Shown here: in pieces, positions 6,558 to 8,131 of the stretch
Layout: every line of letters starts with the position of its first letter
Position numbering within the stretch: position 1 is the stretch's first letter
From: Lachnospiraceae bacterium UBA1748
GTDB taxonomy: Bacteria; Bacillota; Clostridia; Lachnospirales; Lachnospiraceae
NCBI GenBank assembly: GCA_002314855.1
Contig: DCHQ01000097.1
Location: 4,174 to 12,304, forward strand
DNA length: 8,131 nucleotides
Direction of reading: 5' to 3'
Translations under genes and position numbers: made by a program
Notes under the pieces: generated by a model
Seen by the model: the letters and a program-made list of their open reading frames with translations, nothing else
What the model was told of the DNA's origin: nothing
Database searches by the model: none

Positions 6558-8131
6558 ATGTACGACGCAGACAGTCAAAATGTAAGACGAATCTATGTTG
6601 AGAAGAAGAAAGAGTTTGCTGTAAAGGCAGTAGAACTTAAGGAAGAGATACATGGTTATCTTGGAATATCATCTGTAGAAGATGTAAGAGTATTCATAAG
6701 ATACGATGTTCAGAATATCTCTGACAAGGTATTTGAAAAGGCTTGCCATAGCGTTTTCTCTGAGCCACCAGTTGATGATTTATATATGGAGACTCTTGAG
6801 ATTCCAGCAGGTGCCAAGGTATTTAGCGTAGAGTACCTTCCTGGTCAGTATGATCAGAGAGCTGATTCAGCTGTTCAGTGTGTTCAGTTCCTTGATGAGA
6901 ATGAGAATCCTATTATCAGAACTGCCGTAACATATATGATTATTGGAAATATTACAGATGAGGAGTTTGATAGAATCAAGTCTCACTGTATTAACCCAGT
7001 AGATTCAAGAGAAACTGGTCTTGAGAAGCCAGAGACTCTTGTTACTAATTATGACGATCCAGCAGATGTTAAGATATTTGATGGATTTATTGCTATGGAT
7101 GGATCTTCGCTTAAGTCATTATACGAGTCACTTGGACTTGCTATGACATTCAACGATTTCCTTCATATCAAGAATTACTTTACAAATGAAGAGAAGCGTG
7201 ATCCTTCAATGACAGAGATCAGAGTACTTGATACATACTGGTCAGATCACTGCCGTCATACTACATTTAGTACAGAACTTAAGGATATTGAGTTTGATGA
7301 TGGATACTTTAGAACACCTATCGAGACATCATATCAGAGCTATGTAGATGCAAGAAGCGAGCTTTACAAGGGAAGAGATGATAAGTTTATCTGTCTTATG
7401 GACCTTGCACTCGTTGCTATGAAGAAGCTTAAGGCTGATGGCGTTCTTACAGATGTTGAAGTATCTGATGAGATTAATGCTTGTTCTATCGTAGTACCTA
7501 TCGAAATTGATCCAGGTGATGGAACAGATAAGTATACAGAAGAGTGGCTCATTATGTTCAAGAATGAGACACACAACCATCCAACTGAAATTGAGCCTTT
7601 TGGTGGTGCTGCAACATGTCTTGGTGGTGCTATCAGAGACCCACTTTCAGGTAGAAGCTATGTATATCAGGCTATGCGTGTTACAGGTGCTGCAGATCCT
7701 ACAGTTCCAGTAAGCGAGACACTTAAGGGTAAGCTCTCACAGAAGAAGCTTGTTCGTGGTGCTGCTAGCGGATATTCATCATATGGTAACCAGATTGGTC
7801 TTGCTACAGGTTTCGTTAAGGAGATTTATCATCCTAACTACGTAGCAAAGAGAATGGAGATTGGTGCTGTTATGGGCGCTGCTCCTAGAAAGAACGTTAT
7901 AAGAGAGACATCTGATCCAGGAGATATCATTATTCTCCTTGGTGGTAGAACAGGTAGAGACGGCTGTGGCGGTGCTACAGGTTCATCTAAGGTTCATACA
8001 GAGAAGTCTATTGAGTCTTGTGGTGCTGAGGTTCAGAAGGGTAATGCTCCTACAGAGAGAAAGCTTCAGAGACTTTTCCGTCGTGAAGAGGTTTCTAAGC
8101 TTATCAAGAAGTGTAACGACTTTGGTGCAGG
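6558..8131 (+). CDS. purL: Phosphoribosylformylglycinamidine synthase, N-terminal part (3' end outside window)
   Basis: The frame stays open from the ATG at 6558 to the window end, giving 524 complete codons of an expected total of about 1,230-1,260. PurL makes FGAM from FGAR, ATP and glutamine, the fourth step of purine synthesis, in the cytoplasm. The reading contains the FGAM-synthase motif DTYWSDHCRHTTF (from residue 225), which holds the conserved active-site histidine region. It also has the ATP/metal-binding block NETHNHPTEIEPFGG (from residue 336), ATCLGGAIRDPLSGR, and the glycine-rich GGRTGRDGCGGATGSSK segment. The N-terminal 220 residues are the domain seen in large single-chain enzymes, so this is the fused type (PurS-like, two synthetase halves, glutaminase) typical of Clostridia, not the small PurL of Bacillus. 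The second half and glutaminase lie beyond the window. Codon use is strongly biased (AGA, CTT, GGT), consistent with high expression. No purine riboswitch or PurR box was recognised in the 56 bases upstream. Confidence -1.
   Translation, partial: MYDADSQNVRRIYVEKKKEFAVKAVELKEEIHGYLGISSVEDVRVFIRYDVQNISDKVFEKACHSVFSEPPVDDLYMETLEIPAGAKVFSVEYLPGQYDQRADSAVQCVQFLDENENPIIRTAVTYMIIGNITDEEFDRIKSHCINPVDSRETGLEKPETLVTNYDDPADVKIFDGFIAMDGSSLKSLYESLGLAMTFNDFLHIKNYFTNEEKRDPSMTEIRVLDTYWSDHCRHTTFSTELKDIEFDDGYFRTPIETSYQSYVDARSELYKGRDDKFICLMDLALVAMKKLKADGVLTDVEVSDEINACSIVVPIEIDPGDGTDKYTEEWLIMFKNETHNHPTEIEPFGGAATCLGGAIRDPLSGRSYVYQAMRVTGAADPTVPVSETLKGKLSQKKLVRGAASGYSSYGNQIGLATGFVKEIYHPNYVAKRMEIGAVMGAAPRKNVIRETSDPGDIIILLGGRTGRDGCGGATGSSKVHTEKSIESCGAEVQKGNAPTERKLQRLFRREEVSKLIKKCNDFGA

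Overview
The window looks like chromosomal DNA from a Gram-positive Clostridia-type bacterium, most likely of the Lachnospiraceae (Butyrivibrio/Pseudobutyrivibrio-like). The reasons are moderate-to-low GC judged by eye, strong purine-rich Shine-Dalgarno sites, heavy use of CTT, AGA and GGT codons, a single-chain clostridial-style PurL, and a large 7TM hybrid histidine kinase with a C-terminal Hpt domain. The genus is an inference from style, not a match.

All seven genes lie on the + strand and are tightly packed. In order they are: the 3' end of a citrate synthase gene (1-306, cut by the window start); a beta-propeller lactonase of the 6-phosphogluconolactonase type (360-1415); tgt, the tRNA-guanine transglycosylase of queuosine modification (1432-2565); a 944-residue membrane hybrid sensor kinase (2566-5400); a 153-residue protein of unknown function, tentatively DUF6508-like (5445-5906); a TetR/AcrR-type repressor (5917-6501, with a possible 9-base-longer start at 5908); and the first 524 codons of purL of purine synthesis (6558 to the window end, cut).

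Gaps between genes range from 0 to about 56 bases and no convincing intrinsic terminator or promoter is visible. Read-through across much of the array is therefore plausible, although the gene functions (central carbon, tRNA modification, signalling, purine synthesis) do not form one pathway. The closest couplings are tgt to the kinase (stop and start directly abut) and the unknown protein to the TetR regulator (about 10 bases, with the regulator's Shine-Dalgarno overlapping the upstream stop codon). The kinase to TetR block sits between housekeeping genes and is the least routine part of the window.

I see no RNA genes, CRISPR arrays, insertion sequences, attachment sites or long repeats, and no clear sign of a novel multi-gene system. 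The points worth a second look are the orphan phosphorelay kinase, the uncharacterised small protein paired with a TetR repressor, and variant residues in the lactonase.
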